DNA from: Caulobacter segnis
GTDB taxonomy: Bacteria; Pseudomonadota; Alphaproteobacteria; Caulobacterales; Caulobacteraceae
DNA length: 64,000 bases
Direction: 5' to 3'
Assembly (NCBI RefSeq): GCF_023935105.1
Contig: NZ_CP096040.1
Span: 3,534,001 to 3,598,000 of the forward strand
Shown here: positions 34,547 through 43,314 of the stretch, in pieces
Layout: every line of letters begins with the position of its first letter
Position numbering within the stretch: position 1 is the first letter of the stretch
The notes under the pieces: generated by a model
Database searches by the model: none
Told to the model about the DNA's origin: nothing
Seen by the model: only the letters and a program-made list of their open reading frames with translations
Program-made: the position numbers and the translations under genes

Positions 34547-34854
34547 TGCGTAAACTCCCCCTCGCCCTGGCCGCCACCCTCACCTGCGCCGCCGGCCAGG
34601 CCCACGCTCAAACCGTCCAGGCTGACCCGCAGGGGTCCAGCGCGCTTCTGGCCGGCGTGACCTGGCTTCAGGGCACCCTGATGGGCAATGTCGCCACCGC
34701 CGTGGCCGTAATGGCTGTGGCCGCCGTCGGCTTCATGATGCTGACCGGCCGCCTCAACTGGCGCTACGGCGCCACCGTCATCCTGGGCTGCTTCATCCTG
34801 TTCGGCGCCACGACCATCGTCAGCGGCATCCGCGCCGCCGCCGGGGCCGCCTGA
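34546..34854 (+). CDS. virB2: VirB2/TrbC-like pilin
   Basis: Small protein of 102 aa with the VirB2/TrbC pilin layout: signal peptide (LPLALAATLTCAAGQAHA), a short mature N-terminus, then two hydrophobic helices (NVATAVAVMAVAAVGFMML and GATVILGCFILFGATTIV) joined by a short polar loop with Asn-Trp-Arg. It would be the pilus or channel subunit. Position between virB1 and virB3 is the standard one. The next gene starts 4 bases after the stop. Confidence 0.88.
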   Translation: MRKLPLALAATLTCAAGQAHAQTVQADPQGSSALLAGVTWLQGTLMGNVATAVAVMAVAAVGFMMLTGRLNWRYGATVILGCFILFGATTIVSGIRAAAGAA

Positions 34855-34857
34855 ACC

Positions 34858-35145
34858 ATGACCGCTCCGCTGGATCGCGACGTGGTGTTTGGCGCCCTGA
34901 CCCGCCCGCAAATGTTCGCGGGCGTGACCTACAGCTACTTCGTGATCAACGGCGTGGTCACCGCCGAGCTCTTCCTGATCACCAAGTCGTTCTGGGCCAT
35001 CGCGGCCGCTCTGGTGATCCACGCGATCGGTTACGCCGCCTGCCTGCGCGAACCCCGCATCTTTGACCTTTGGCTGACCAAGGTCAGCCGTTGTCCCCGT
35101 GTACCCAATTTCCGAGCCTGGCGATGCAACAGCTACAGCGCGTGA
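34858..35145 (+). CDS. virB3: VirB3-like inner-membrane protein
   Basis: Protein of 95 aa matching VirB3: a short N-terminal region with VFGALTRPQMFAGVTY, one or two membrane segments, and the C-terminal EPRIFDLWLTK typical of the family. VirB3 is a small inner-membrane component that works with the VirB4 ATPase. Its last 22 bases overlap the chosen virB4 start at 35124. Confidence 0.88.
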   Translation: MTAPLDRDVVFGALTRPQMFAGVTYSYFVINGVVTAELFLITKSFWAIAAALVIHAIGYAACLREPRIFDLWLTKVSRCPRVPNFRAWRCNSYSA

Positions 35146-37496
35146 ATCCCAAGAAGGAAACCACCGCCGGCAAGCGGCTGCCCTACGCCCGCCACCTGGA
35201 CGACGTCACGATCGAGACGCGCGACGGCCTCCTGATGCAGGTTATCCACCTGGCCGGCCTGCCGTTCGAAACGGTCGACAGCGAAGAGCTGAACTACCGC
35301 AAGGCCGTGCGCGACGTGATGCTGCGCGGCCTGGCCTCCTCGCGCTTTGCGATCTACCACCACATTGTCCGCCGCCAGGTCGAGGCCGCGACCCAAGGCG
35401 CCTTCGCCGACGCCTTCAGCGCTCAGTTGGACGCCACATGGAGCGAGCGCCTGGCGGCGCGGAAGCTCTACGTCAACGACCTCTTTCTGACGATCGTCCG
35501 CCGCCCGCTGCAAGGCCATGGCGGCGTCATCGACGGCCTGCTACGCGTCCTGAAGGGGACGGGCAAGGCCGAGGCCGCAGCCCTGCAGGTCGCCGATCGC
35601 CGCGAGCTGGACAGCGCCCGCGATAGCCTCCTGTCCGCCCTCGCCCCGTACGGCGCGCGGGTCCTGGGAATTTATGAAGGGGCCGCCGGCCGCTGCTCCG
35701 AGCCGCTGGAATTCCTGTCCTGCCTCTACAATGGCGAGATGCGCCCAGTGCTGGCGCCCCAGGGCGACGCCGGCGAGTACCTGCCCTATCGTCGCGTCAG
35801 CTTCGGGCTGGAGACGCTGGAGCTGTCGCGCGCCGGCGCCCTGGCCCGGAACTTCGGGTCGCTGGTCTCGATCAAGGACTATCCGGGCCAGACCACGCCG
35901 GGGATTCTGGACGACCTCCTGCGCCTGCCCTGCGAGATGGTCGTCACCCAGAGCTTCGGCTTCGTCGATCGCCAGCCGACCCTGGAGCGGATGAACCTGG
36001 CCCTGCGCCGCATGAAGGCCGCCGACGATGACGGCCTGTCCCTGCGCGCCGACCTGACCCGCGCCAAAGACGACGTCGTCTCAGGACGAGCCACCTTCGG
36101 CGAGCATCACCTGACCGTGCTGGTGCGTGGCGACACCCTGGAAGACCTCGACCGCTCGACCGCCGAGGTGATGTCCGCCTTCACCGAGATGGGCTCCATC
36201 GCGGTGCGCGAGGATATCAATCTGGAACCGGCCTTCTGGGCCCAGTTTCCGGGCAACTTCAAAGACATCGCCCGCAAGGCCCTGATCTCGACCGCCAATT
36301 TCGCGGGCTTCGCCAGCGGACACAACTTTCCGGTCGGCCAGGCGGACGCCAATCATTGGGGCCCGGCGGTGACGCTGCTGGAGACGACTTCCGCGGGCCC
36401 CTACCACTTTAATTTTCACAAAGGCGACCTGGGTAACTTCACGGTCATCGGCCCGTCGGGGTCGGGCAAGACCGTAGTGTTGAACTTCCTGCTGGCCCAG
36501 GCCCGCAAGTACAGTCCGCGCATCGTGTTTTTCGACAAGGACCGGGGCGCGGAGATCTTCCTGCGCGCCGTCGGCGGCCGCTATGAGACCCTGCGCCCGG
36601 GTCACCCGACCGGCTTCAACCCGCTGGCCCTGCCGGACACGGCGGCCAACCGTCGCTTCCTGGCCGAATGGGTGGCCAAGCTGGTGGCCGTCCCGGGCGA
36701 AGCCTTGTCGGCCGACAACGCCGCGCGGATCAAGGACGCCGTCGACGCCAGCTACGATCAGGCGCCCAGTCTACGCCGTCTTCGTTACTTCGCCGAGTTG
36801 TTCCGCGGTTCGCGCCGCCCCGACGCCGCCGATCTGGCCGCCCGCCTGGCGCCCTGGCATGGCGCCGGCGAGCACGCCTGGCTGTTCGACAACGAGACCG
36901 ACGGCTTGGACCTGGACCAGTCTACCCTCGGCTTCGACATGACCCAGCTTCTGGACGACCCGGCGCTGCGGACCCCGGCCATGATGTACCTATTCCATCG
37001 CGTGGAGCAGCGCCTGGACGGCCACCCGACCCTGATCGTCATCGACGAAGGCTGGAAGGCCCTGGACGACGACGTCTTCGTGGCCCGCATCCGCGATTGG
37101 GAAAAGACCCTACGCAAGCGCAACGGCGTGGTCGGCTTCGCCACCCAAAGCGCCCAGGACGCCCTGGAAAGCCGGATCGCCAGCGCCATCATCGAGCAGG
37201 CGGCGACCCAGATCTTCATGGCCAATCCCAAGGCTCAGGCGAAGGATTACTGCGAAGGCTTTGGCTTGACGGCGCATGAATTCGAGCTGGTCAAAACCTT
37301 GCCCGACACCACGCGCTGCTTCCTGATCAAGCACGGGACCGACAGCGTCGTGGCCCGCCTAAACCTCGCCGGCGCACCCGAGCTGCTGACCGTGCTGTCG
37401 GGCCGCGAAACCACTGTTCGCAAGCTCGACACCCTGCGCGAACAGCTGGGCGACGATCCCTCGACCTGGATGGAGAAGCTGGTGAGGGCCGCGTGA
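35124..37496 (+). CDS. virB4: VirB4 type IV secretion ATPase
   Basis: Type IV secretion ATPase of 790 aa. The CagE/TrbE/VirB N-terminal domain (about residues 1-400) is followed by the RecA-like motor with Walker A IGPSGSGKTVVLN and Walker B TLIVIDEGWKAL; the segment RKRNGVVGFATQSAQDAL is also conserved. It energises pilus biogenesis and substrate transfer at the inner membrane. The frame opens at 35070; I chose 35124 (MQQLQRVNPKKE) because the upstream part overlaps virB3 deeply, but its ribosome site is weak. The stop overlaps the GTG of virB6. Confidence 0.93.
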   Translation: MQQLQRVNPKKETTAGKRLPYARHLDDVTIETRDGLLMQVIHLAGLPFETVDSEELNYRKAVRDVMLRGLASSRFAIYHHIVRRQVEAATQGAFADAFSAQLDATWSERLAARKLYVNDLFLTIVRRPLQGHGGVIDGLLRVLKGTGKAEAAALQVADRRELDSARDSLLSALAPYGARVLGIYEGAAGRCSEPLEFLSCLYNGEMRPVLAPQGDAGEYLPYRRVSFGLETLELSRAGALARNFGSLVSIKDYPGQTTPGILDDLLRLPCEMVVTQSFGFVDRQPTLERMNLALRRMKAADDDGLSLRADLTRAKDDVVSGRATFGEHHLTVLVRGDTLEDLDRSTAEVMSAFTEMGSIAVREDINLEPAFWAQFPGNFKDIARKALISTANFAGFASGHNFPVGQADANHWGPAVTLLETTSAGPYHFNFHKGDLGNFTVIGPSGSGKTVVLNFLLAQARKYSPRIVFFDKDRGAEIFLRAVGGRYETLRPGHPTGFNPLALPDTAANRRFLAEWVAKLVAVPGEALSADNAARIKDAVDASYDQAPSLRRLRYFAELFRGSRRPDAADLAARLAPWHGAGEHAWLFDNETDGLDLDQSTLGFDMTQLLDDPALRTPAMMYLFHRVEQRLDGHPTLIVIDEGWKALDDDVFVARIRDWEKTLRKRNGVVGFATQSAQDALESRIASAIIEQAATQIFMANPKAQAKDYCEGFGLTAHEFELVKTLPDTTRCFLIKHGTDSVVARLNLAGAPELLTVLSGRETTVRKLDTLREQLGDDPSTWMEKLVRAA

Positions 37497-38671
37497 CGAT
37501 TAACGCCTGCGCGCAAACCCCTGTCGACGCCCCGATGGTCCAGAGCCTGATCGGTTCGGTCGATTGCCGGGTCGACGACCTGGCCGCCAGCGGCTACGCG
37601 GCTCTGGGTCCAGGCTCGCCCGTCGCCCTGCTGCTCACGGGCCTGATGACCCTCTACGTGGTCTTCGTCGGCTATCGCCTGCTGCTAGGCCGAGGCGGCA
37701 TACGCGTCGGGGACGCCACGGTGATGGTCCTGAAGATCGGCCTGGTCGTGGCGCTCGCCACCAACTGGCCGCTGTTCCAGACCCTGGTCTACGACACCCT
37801 GACCAAGGGCCCCGGCGAGGTCGCCGCCCTGCTGCTGGGCGGCTCATCCCACCCCTTCAACGGCCTGCAGGAAGCCTTCGACGGTCTGCAGAAGTCCGCG
37901 ACCCTGATGGCCAGTCGCGCCAGTCCCGGCGCGGCGGCGATGCAGGGCGGACCGGGCTTTGGCGCCTTCGCGGTCAACACCGGCGGCATGGTCCTGGTCC
38001 TGTCGACCCTGGGCGTCCTGCTGGCCTCCAAGGTCGTGCTGGCCATCCTGCTGGCCTTGGCCCCGCTGGTCGCCGGCCTGATGCTGTTCGAGGCCACCCG
38101 CGGCCTGGTCGAGGGCTGGCTGAAGGCGATGATCGGCCTGGCCCTCACGCCGATGGTCGCCGTCCTGACCCTATCGCTTGAATTGACGATATTGGCCCCC
38201 TCGTTGCGGGCCCTGGCCGAGGCGCGCGCGGCCCAGCAGTTCGCCGCCTTCGACGTCGGGCCCGCCGTGATGGTGCTGGTCCTGGCCCTGGTCTTCGCCC
38301 TGGTGATGGTCTTGGCGATGGTCGCCTTGGGCGTCGTCGCCGCGGGCCTGCGTCTGCCGCGCGGCCTGGCCGGCTCCAACTGGAACGACCGGACGGCGGC
38401 GACCGAGCCCCTCCGCTATGCGCCCCCGCATGTCGAGCCGATGAGCCGCGCGGCCACTGTCGCCGCCGCGGCCGCGGCCCTGGACCGTCGAGACGCCGCC
38501 GCCGTCGCCTCCGCCCCCGTGACGCCGCGGCTGCTGACCGTCGTCGCCGCGGATCGCGGCGCCGGCCAGACCCGCCCCGCCTACGCAGCCCCGAGCGCGC
38601 CACTCGGCCAGACCTACCGCCGCACACCCGCCCCGCGCCGCGCCGCCTCGGACGCCCGGAGAGATCAGTGA
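37493..38671 (+). CDS. virB6: VirB6/TrbL-like membrane protein
   Basis: Polytopic inner-membrane protein of 392 aa with about six to seven hydrophobic segments, matching the VirB6/TrbL family, which lines the inner-membrane channel. A conserved central part includes ALAPLVAGLMLFEATRGLVEGWLKAM-type residues around 180-205 (short form: FEATRGLVEGWLKA). A hydrophilic Ala/Arg/Pro-rich C-terminal tail of about 100 residues follows the last helix. Start GTG overlaps the virB4 stop; the stop overlaps the GTG of virB9. No room exists between these genes for virB5, virB7 or virB8. Confidence 0.87.
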   Translation: MTINACAQTPVDAPMVQSLIGSVDCRVDDLAASGYAALGPGSPVALLLTGLMTLYVVFVGYRLLLGRGGIRVGDATVMVLKIGLVVALATNWPLFQTLVYDTLTKGPGEVAALLLGGSSHPFNGLQEAFDGLQKSATLMASRASPGAAAMQGGPGFGAFAVNTGGMVLVLSTLGVLLASKVVLAILLALAPLVAGLMLFEATRGLVEGWLKAMIGLALTPMVAVLTLSLELTILAPSLRALAEARAAQQFAAFDVGPAVMVLVLALVFALVMVLAMVALGVVAAGLRLPRGLAGSNWNDRTAATEPLRYAPPHVEPMSRAATVAAAAAALDRRDAAAVASAPVTPRLLTVVAADRGAGQTRPAYAAPSAPLGQTYRRTPAPRRAASDARRDQ

Positions 38672-39432
38672 CCCTCGCTTACCCCCGCTCGCTGCTGACC
38701 GCGCTCGCCTGCGCCGCCCTGGGGGTCGCGGCCCTGGCCGGTCCCGCCGCGGCCGCCGACGCCCCGCGTCCTGGCGCCGTAGACCCGCGCATCCGCACCG
38801 TGGCTTACGACCCTGACCAAGTCGTGCGCCTGACCGGCTATTTCGGCATCCAGACCATGTTGGAGTTCGCCCCGGACGAGCGGATCGAGAACGTCTCGAT
38901 CGGCGACGCCATGGGCTGGCAAGTGACGCCGAACAAGAAGGCCAATCTGCTGTTCCTGAAACCCCTGGACCGCACGGCCACCACCAACATGACGGTGGTG
39001 ACCGACCGCCGCCGCTATGTGTTCGAGCTGGTGGTCGCGGGTCCCAAGGCCACAACCAAGGATCTGGCCTACGTCGTCCGCTTCCTTGTCCCCCCACCCG
39101 CGCCCGTCTTCGCCGTGGCCGCGGCGCCGGCGCCGCCCGCCGCGCCCGTGGTCCGCAACAGCGCCTATACGGTGAAGGGCGAGGCTGCCCTCCAGCCGAC
39201 CAAGGTCTTCGACGACGGCGCGGCCACCTATTTCGCCTGGCCTGTCCAGGCCGACCTGCCGGCGGTGTTCGTCGTCGGCGCCGATGGCGTCGAGGGGCTG
39301 GCCAACGCCGCGGTTCGCGACGGCTATCTGGTCGTCGACCAACTGGCCCCGCGCTTTGTCCTGCGCTCTGGCAAGGCCAGCCTGATCGTCACCAACGGCG
39401 CGTTCCCCTCCCACCAGGAGGCCGCCCGATGA
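38668..39432 (+). CDS. virB9: VirB9 outer-membrane core component
   Basis: Exported protein of 254 aa in the VirB9/TrbG family. Signal peptide: about residues 1-30 ending GPAAAADA. N-terminal domain: IRTVAYDPDQVVRLTGYFG and SIGDAMGWQVTPNKKANLLF. The C-terminal domain, which forms the outer-membrane core with VirB10, contains PTKVFDDGAATYFAWP and DGYLVVDQLAPRFVLRSG. The start GTG overlaps the virB6 stop by 4 bases, and the stop overlaps the virB10 ATG. VirB7, which normally binds this domain, is absent from the operon. Confidence 0.93.
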   Translation: MTLAYPRSLLTALACAALGVAALAGPAAAADAPRPGAVDPRIRTVAYDPDQVVRLTGYFGIQTMLEFAPDERIENVSIGDAMGWQVTPNKKANLLFLKPLDRTATTNMTVVTDRRRYVFELVVAGPKATTKDLAYVVRFLVPPPAPVFAVAAAPAPPAAPVVRNSAYTVKGEAALQPTKVFDDGAATYFAWPVQADLPAVFVVGADGVEGLANAAVRDGYLVVDQLAPRFVLRSGKASLIVTNGAFPSHQEAAR

Positions 39433-40547
39433 GTGTCCAGGATCCGCGCCAGTCCGCCCAGGTGCAGGACGATCTCGCCGCCGCCGACACTCAGGTCCGC
39501 CCGGCCATCGCCCGCGCGCACGCCGGCCTGCCGACGCCGGTGATCCTGGCCGGCTTCGGCGCGCTCGGCGTCGGCGTGTTCCTGTGGATGGCCGGCCATC
39601 GCGCCGACGCGCAACCGCGCCCTGAGCGCCCCGCCAAGGTCGCTACCGTCGCCACGACCGCCCAGACAACGCCGCAAGCGCTGGCGCCGGTCATTCCCGG
39701 CCCGCAGTTCACCGAGAACAACAGCCTGCCGCCGACGCCGGCTCAGGTCGCGGCCATGAGCGCCGAGCCGCTGCCGCCGGTCCCGTCCGTCGACGTGGAC
39801 CAGCGCCGGCGCGCCCCGACCCTGGTGGTCGACTTCGGCGGCGCGCCCGCGCTGATCAAGACCAGCGCCGAGACAACGCCCTCGACCATGATGGGCAAGG
39901 TGGCCCCGGCCGCCGACATCGGCCTGAACCCAGATGAGAGGTTCGCCGATCGCCTCTCGGCCGACGACGCCGAACCGGCCAAGGCCACGGCCATGCGCGA
40001 CCTGGACGCGGTCATCCCGCAGGGCGCGGTGATCCCGGCGGTGATGGAGACGGCGATCAATTCCGACCTGCCGGGTCTGGCCCGCGCCATGGTCACCCGC
40101 GACGTCAAGAGCTTCGACGGGTCCAACGTCTTGATCCCGCGCGGCAGCCGGGTGATCGGCCAGTACAGGTCGGGCGTGGCCCTGGGCGCCTCGCGTATCT
40201 TCGTGATCTGGACACGCGTGATCCGGCCCGACGGCGTCTCGATCCAGATCGCTTCGCCGGCCGCCGACCCGCTGGGACGCGGCGGCCTGCAGGGCAAGGT
40301 CGACCGCCACTTCTTCAGCCGCTTTGGCGGGTCGATCCTGATGTCAGTACTAAACGCCGGCGTCGCCGCCGTCGGCAACGCCCGTTCGACCTCGCAGATC
40401 TACATCGGCTCGGCGTCGCAAGCGGCCAGCATGGCCGGCACGGTGATGAAGAGCGATCAGGTCTCGCCGACCATCCAGACGCCGCAGGGCGCGCCGGTGA
40501 CGATCTTCGTGGCCCGCGACCTCGACTTCTCGGGCGTGCGCCGATGA
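39429..40547 (+). CDS. virB10: VirB10 core-complex protein
   Basis: VirB10/TrbI-family protein of 372 aa. Short cytoplasmic N-terminus, one membrane helix (TPVILAGFGALGVGVFLWMA, about residues 36-55), a Pro/Ala-rich periplasmic linker, then the C-terminal beta-barrel domain with GAVIPAVMETAINSDLPGL, VLIPRGSRVIGQY and VWTRVIRPDG-like IWTRVIRPDGVSIQI. It spans both membranes and gates the outer-membrane pore. Four-base overlaps join it to virB9 and virB11. Confidence 0.94.
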   Translation: MSVQDPRQSAQVQDDLAAADTQVRPAIARAHAGLPTPVILAGFGALGVGVFLWMAGHRADAQPRPERPAKVATVATTAQTTPQALAPVIPGPQFTENNSLPPTPAQVAAMSAEPLPPVPSVDVDQRRRAPTLVVDFGGAPALIKTSAETTPSTMMGKVAPAADIGLNPDERFADRLSADDAEPAKATAMRDLDAVIPQGAVIPAVMETAINSDLPGLARAMVTRDVKSFDGSNVLIPRGSRVIGQYRSGVALGASRIFVIWTRVIRPDGVSIQIASPAADPLGRGGLQGKVDRHFFSRFGGSILMSVLNAGVAAVGNARSTSQIYIGSASQAASMAGTVMKSDQVSPTIQTPQGAPVTIFVARDLDFSGVRR

Positions 40548-41533
40548 CCGCGCTGGCGTCCACGCCGAAGTTTGGCGTCTATCTCGAAGCCTATCTCGCG
40601 CCGCTCGCGCCGTGGCTAGCCGATCCTGCCGTTACGGATCTCTACGTGAACCGGCCCGGCGAGCTATGGGTCGAGCGCCTAGGCGGCGGCGTCGAACGCG
40701 TTGAAGTCCCCGCCCTGGATGAGACTAACCTCTGGCGCCTCGTCCGCCAGGTCGCGAGCCTGTCCAGCCAGGGCGTCAGCCGCGAGCACCCCCTGCTCTC
40801 GGCCGTCCTTCCTGACGGCGCGCGGGTGCAGGTCGTGGCCCCGCCGGCGACGCGCGAGGGCCTGGCCCTGGCGATCCGCAAGCACGTGGTCAGCGACCTT
40901 TCCCTGGCCGACTACGCCGCGACGGGCGCCTTCGACCAGGTCATGGCCCCCAAGACCAATGCCGACGCCATCCTACGCGCCTTCCTCGACGCCGGCGATA
41001 TCCGCAATTTCCTGGCCACCGCCGTGCAGGCGGGCAAGAACATCGTCGTCAGCGGCGGCACCTCGACCGGCAAGACCACCTTCCTGAACGCGCTCCTCAA
41101 GGAAGTCCCGCTGGACCAGCGCCTGGTGCTGATCGAGGACGCGCCCGAGATTCGCCTGGCCCATCCCAACGCCCTTGGCCTGGTGGCCGTGCGCGGCGAG
41201 CAGGGCGAGGCCCGGGTCACGGCTGAGGACCTGTTGCAGGCCTCGCTGCGCCTGCGCCCCGACCGGATCATCCTGGGTGAGTTGCGGGGGGCCGAGGCCT
41301 TCTCGTTCCTGCGCGCGGTGTCCAGCGGTCATCCCGGCTCAATGACCACCGTCCATGCCGACGATCCGGCCGCCGCGGTCGACCAGTTGGCGCTGATGGC
41401 CTTGCAAGCCGGCGCCAATCTGCGCCGCGCCGACGTCGTCGATCACGTCGGACGCGTCGTCGACGTCTTTGTTCAACTCCATCGTCAGAATGGTGTCCGA
41501 GCGGTGCGGGAGGTCGTCTTCCAGAACCGCTAA
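40544..41533 (+). CDS. virB11: VirB11 hexameric ATPase
   Basis: VirB11/PulE-type AAA+ ATPase of 329 aa. The N-terminal domain (LAPWLADPAVTDLYVNRPGE) is followed by the RecA-like domain with Walker A SGGTSTGKTTFLNALL, the Asp box LIEDAPEIRL, Walker B RPDRIILGELRGAEAF and the His box SSGHPGSMTTVHAD. It switches the machine between pilus assembly and transfer. It is the last gene of the operon; the next gene, a DUF1800 protein, starts 66 bases later and is probably unrelated. No VirD4 coupling protein follows. Confidence 0.94.
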   Translation: MTALASTPKFGVYLEAYLAPLAPWLADPAVTDLYVNRPGELWVERLGGGVERVEVPALDETNLWRLVRQVASLSSQGVSREHPLLSAVLPDGARVQVVAPPATREGLALAIRKHVVSDLSLADYAATGAFDQVMAPKTNADAILRAFLDAGDIRNFLATAVQAGKNIVVSGGTSTGKTTFLNALLKEVPLDQRLVLIEDAPEIRLAHPNALGLVAVRGEQGEARVTAEDLLQASLRLRPDRIILGELRGAEAFSFLRAVSSGHPGSMTTVHADDPAAAVDQLALMALQAGANLRRADVVDHVGRVVDVFVQLHRQNGVRAVREVVFQNR

Positions 41534-41599
41534 GCCACAGCTTTTGTTCAGTTTTCAGTTTCAGGCGCGCCGCCTCCGCGACGCGTCAAGGGTACTGTC

Positions 41600-43309
41600 A
41601 TGCATAAATCTCACTTGAGCTCGGCGGCGGCGCTGAGCGTCTCGCTCCTCGTGTCGGCTTGCGGCGGATCCGGCGCCGGCGACGCGCCCCCCACACGTTC
41701 GATCACGGCAGCCGGCGGAGCTCCCGCAATCGCGCTTGCCCCGTCGGGCGATATCCAACCCGACGAGGCCGCGCGGTTCGCCAAGCAAGCCAGCTTTGGT
41801 CCGACCCCAGCGCTGATCAACGCCATCGTCGCCAAGAAGTCGATCGCGGCCTGGTTGGACGAGCAGTTCACCCGGACCTCGAGCAGCTACGCCGACCTGG
41901 CCGCCAAACCGGTGCCCAGCAATTTCTGCTCAACACAGTTTGCCTCCGGCACGGCGGAGCTAAACAACTGCAACCGCGACAACTTCACGGCTACGCCTAT
42001 GCAGATGCGGTTCTACGCCAACGCTATCGGCGGCGAAGATCAGTTGCGGCAGCGCGTGGCCTTCGCCCTATCGCAGATCGTGGTCGCCTCGGCCGTCGAC
42101 GTCGGCAACACCGCTGGCCTTGCGACCTTCAACCAAATCCTGCTCTCCAACGCGTTCGGCAACTATCGCGACATCCTCAAGATGGTCACCCTGAACCCGT
42201 ACATGGGCGACTATCTGGACATGGCCGACTCCAACAAGAGTCAGCCCAACGAGAATTACGCCCGCGAGCTGATGCAGCTGTTCTCGGTCGGAACGATCCT
42301 CCTGAACCCCGACGGCACGCCCCAGATCGACAATACCGGCGCGACCATCGCCACCTACAGCAACACCGACGTCAAGGAAGTGGCCCGAGCCCTAACCGGC
42401 TGGACCTATGCCCGGCTGAACGGCGCGGCCCTGACCGACAACACCAATCGCGACTGGACCCAGCCGATGGTGATGTACGCCGCGCGCTACGACACCGGGG
42501 CCAAGACCTTCCTGGGGCGGACCGTGCCGGCCAACGCGACGCAGCAGGCCAGCGTCGACGCCGTCGTGGACGCCGTCTTCAACCACCCCAACACCGGCCC
42601 GTACATCTGCAAGCGTCTGATCCAGCAGCTGACCTTGGCCAACCCGACCCCAGCCTATGTCGAGCGCGTCGCCGCCGTTTTCGCCAACAACGGTTCGGGC
42701 ATCCGCGGTGACATGAAAGCTGTGATCCGCGCCATCTACCTGGATAGCGAGGCCCAGTTGGTCTCGCAATTGCCGGGCAAGGTGAAGGAGCCGGTGTTGC
42801 TGGCCACCTCGCTGGCCCGGGCCGTTGGCTTTACGACCGATGGGTACGCTTTCACCACCCGCGACGCCGGCATGGGCCAAGCCCCGTTCCGGGCGCCGTC
42901 CGTGTTCAACTTCTATCCTTATGAGTTCCCGCTGCCGCAAGGCGCAGGTCTCGTCAGCCCGGTCAGCAAGCTGATGACCACCTCCACCACCATGGCGCGG
43001 CACAACTTCCTCTACGACTGGACCGTCGGGGGCGACGCCACGCGAAGCGAGTTCAAGCCCACCTTGGGCGCGACCGGCGCGGTTCCCGATTGGGCCTCAT
43101 GGGAAGCCCTTGGAACAGACGACGGCAAGATCCTCGACCGCATCAACCTCGTCATGCTGAACGGCACCATGACCAAGGCCCAGCGCCAGTCGCTGCTCAC
43201 GGCTATGGTCGCGATCAAGAACAGCAACCCCACGCTGCAGACCCGCAAGCGCGCTCAGATGGCGCTCTACGTCGTCGCCTCCTCCCCTTTCTTCCAAGTC
43301 GATCGGTAA
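41600..43309 (+). CDS. DUF1800 secreted protein
   Basis: Exported DUF1800 protein of 569 aa. The N-terminus has a lipoprotein-like signal (AALSVSLLVSACGGSGAG), with a plausible lipobox VSAC. Family segments are ARFAKQASFGPTPALINAI, NPYMGDYLDMADSNKSQP, NENYARELMQLFSVG, EVARALTGWTY and FRAPSVFNFYPYEFPL. The biochemical function of the family is not established. It is followed after 5 bases by a DUF1501 gene, the usual partner, so the two probably act together at the cell surface or in the periplasm. Confidence 0.9.
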   Translation: MHKSHLSSAAALSVSLLVSACGGSGAGDAPPTRSITAAGGAPAIALAPSGDIQPDEAARFAKQASFGPTPALINAIVAKKSIAAWLDEQFTRTSSSYADLAAKPVPSNFCSTQFASGTAELNNCNRDNFTATPMQMRFYANAIGGEDQLRQRVAFALSQIVVASAVDVGNTAGLATFNQILLSNAFGNYRDILKMVTLNPYMGDYLDMADSNKSQPNENYARELMQLFSVGTILLNPDGTPQIDNTGATIATYSNTDVKEVARALTGWTYARLNGAALTDNTNRDWTQPMVMYAARYDTGAKTFLGRTVPANATQQASVDAVVDAVFNHPNTGPYICKRLIQQLTLANPTPAYVERVAAVFANNGSGIRGDMKAVIRAIYLDSEAQLVSQLPGKVKEPVLLATSLARAVGFTTDGYAFTTRDAGMGQAPFRAPSVFNFYPYEFPLPQGAGLVSPVSKLMTTSTTMARHNFLYDWTVGGDATRSEFKPTLGATGAVPDWASWEALGTDDGKILDRINLVMLNGTMTKAQRQSLLTAMVAIKNSNPTLQTRKRAQMALYVVASSPFFQVDR

Positions 43310-43314
43310 GCGTC

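Noticed and set aside
33947..41533. The vir operon as a conjugative element
   Set aside because: There is no relaxase, no coupling protein and no origin of transfer visible in the window, and the integrase remnant belongs to a separate tRNA-Ser site more than 10 kb away.
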